A stretch of 6,079 nucleotides of DNA from JBCCZC01 sp039188505. GTDB lineage: Bacteria > Pseudomonadota > Gammaproteobacteria > Xanthomonadales > SZUA-38. The notes under the pieces were generated by a model, which saw only the letters and a list, made by a program, of their open reading frames with translations, was not told the DNA's origin and did not search any database. A program made the position numbers and the translations under genes. Location of the stretch: assembly GCA_039188505.1 (NCBI GenBank), contig JBCCZC010000366.1, positions 1-6,079 on the forward strand, read 5' to 3'. The first letter of the stretch is position 1, and every line of letters starts with the position of its first letter. This document shows positions 5,848 through 6,079 of this stretch, one piece after another.

Positions 5848-6079
5848 TCAGCGCGGCGCCAGAACGACCCGAGCGACCGTCAGCCCCCGCGCGTCGACGA
5901 CGCGCATGTCGAGACGCCCGTTGGCGTCCACCTCGGTGAAGCCGAAGTTGAACCAGCCCAGCGCGGTATCGATGGTGTCGACGTCCGCGGCACGGCGCGG
6001 TGAATGCAGAAAGAGCCGGGTGGGGTTGAAGGTCGCGTCCAGCGCAAGGTTCGGAAAGACCCCGGCATGGAGGGGCCCG
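5848..6079 (-). CDS. C-terminal part of a PhoD-like alkaline phosphatase (partial)
   Basis: The last 76 codons and the TGA stop are in the window; the gene begins beyond the right edge. The visible protein starts GPLHAGVFPNLALDATFNP and ends LTVARVVLAPR. The GPLHAG-x-F, LDxTF and later WFNFGFTEVDANGRLDMRVVD pattern resembles the C-terminal region of PhoD-type alkaline phosphatases, which commonly reads GPLxAGxFGxxxLDxTFGP followed by a beta-sandwich-like end (xFFGxVxIDxxTGxLTVxLxD). These are usually exported phosphodiesterase/phosphomonoesterase enzymes. The metal-binding catalytic part and any Tat signal lie outside the window and cannot be checked. The frame is preferred over the overlapping minus-strand frame at 5880-6068 because the latter is a Ser/Pro/Arg/Thr-rich shadow typical of GC-rich DNA. 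The gene converges on the ponA-side genes with no visible terminator. Confidence 0.62.
   Translation of the reverse strand, partial: GPLHAGVFPNLALDATFNPTRLFLHSPRRAADVDTIDTALGWFNFGFTEVDANGRLDMRVVDARGLTVARVVLAPR

Noticed and set aside
5880..6068. A 62-codon minus-strand frame starting at an internal ATG
   Set aside because: Its Ser/Pro/Arg/Thr-rich composition marks it as a shadow of the PhoD-like frame, which gives a recognisable C-terminal sequence.

Overview
The window is chromosomal DNA of a GC-rich gammaproteobacterium. The evidence is the back-to-back arrangement of a type IV pilus assembly operon (pilM-pilN-pilO-pilP, minus strand) and the gene for the bifunctional peptidoglycan synthase PBP1a (ponA/mrcA, plus strand). 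This divergent layout is well known from Pseudomonas (pilMNOPQ/ponA) and from E. coli (hofMNOPQ/mrcA). Codon use is uniformly GC-rich and I see no insertion sequence, phage gene, CRISPR array, tRNA or rRNA. The genus cannot be fixed from the sequence alone.

Layout. Positions 1-2356 hold the minus-strand operon in the order pilM, pilN, pilO, pilP. The genes are packed by stop/start overlaps of 1-4 bases, and pilP runs off the left edge, where pilQ would be expected next. Positions 2357-2687 are a divergent intergenic region of about 330 bases. It has an AT-rich half next to pilM, with a good sigma-70-like promoter and two dyad elements, and a GC-rich half next to ponA, with a TATACT -10 candidate. 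Positions 2688-5129 encode a full-length PBP1a with all glycosyltransferase and transpeptidase motifs. Positions 5188-5814 encode a 208-residue protein of uncertain function that looks like a nucleotidyltransferase-fold protein, probably co-transcribed with ponA. Positions 5848-6079 hold the last 76 codons of a convergent minus-strand gene whose product resembles the C-terminus of PhoD-type alkaline phosphatases.

How the genes work together. PilM (cytoplasmic, actin-like) binds the N-terminal INLLP peptide of PilN. PilN and PilO form an inner-membrane, periplasm-spanning heterodimer, and the PilP lipoprotein links them to the PilQ secretin, giving the alignment subcomplex of the type IVa pilus machine. 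PBP1a builds and crosslinks the peptidoglycan that this machine must cross. A shared intergenic control region could co-ordinate the two, but that is inference.

This is mostly conserved core-genome sequence and I found no clear undescribed system. The points most worth a second look are the dyads between the divergent promoters, a G8 homopolymer early in pilM, matching VDEDE acidic motifs near the C-termini of PilN and PilO, and the apparent loss of the metal-binding Asp signature in the protein encoded downstream of ponA.
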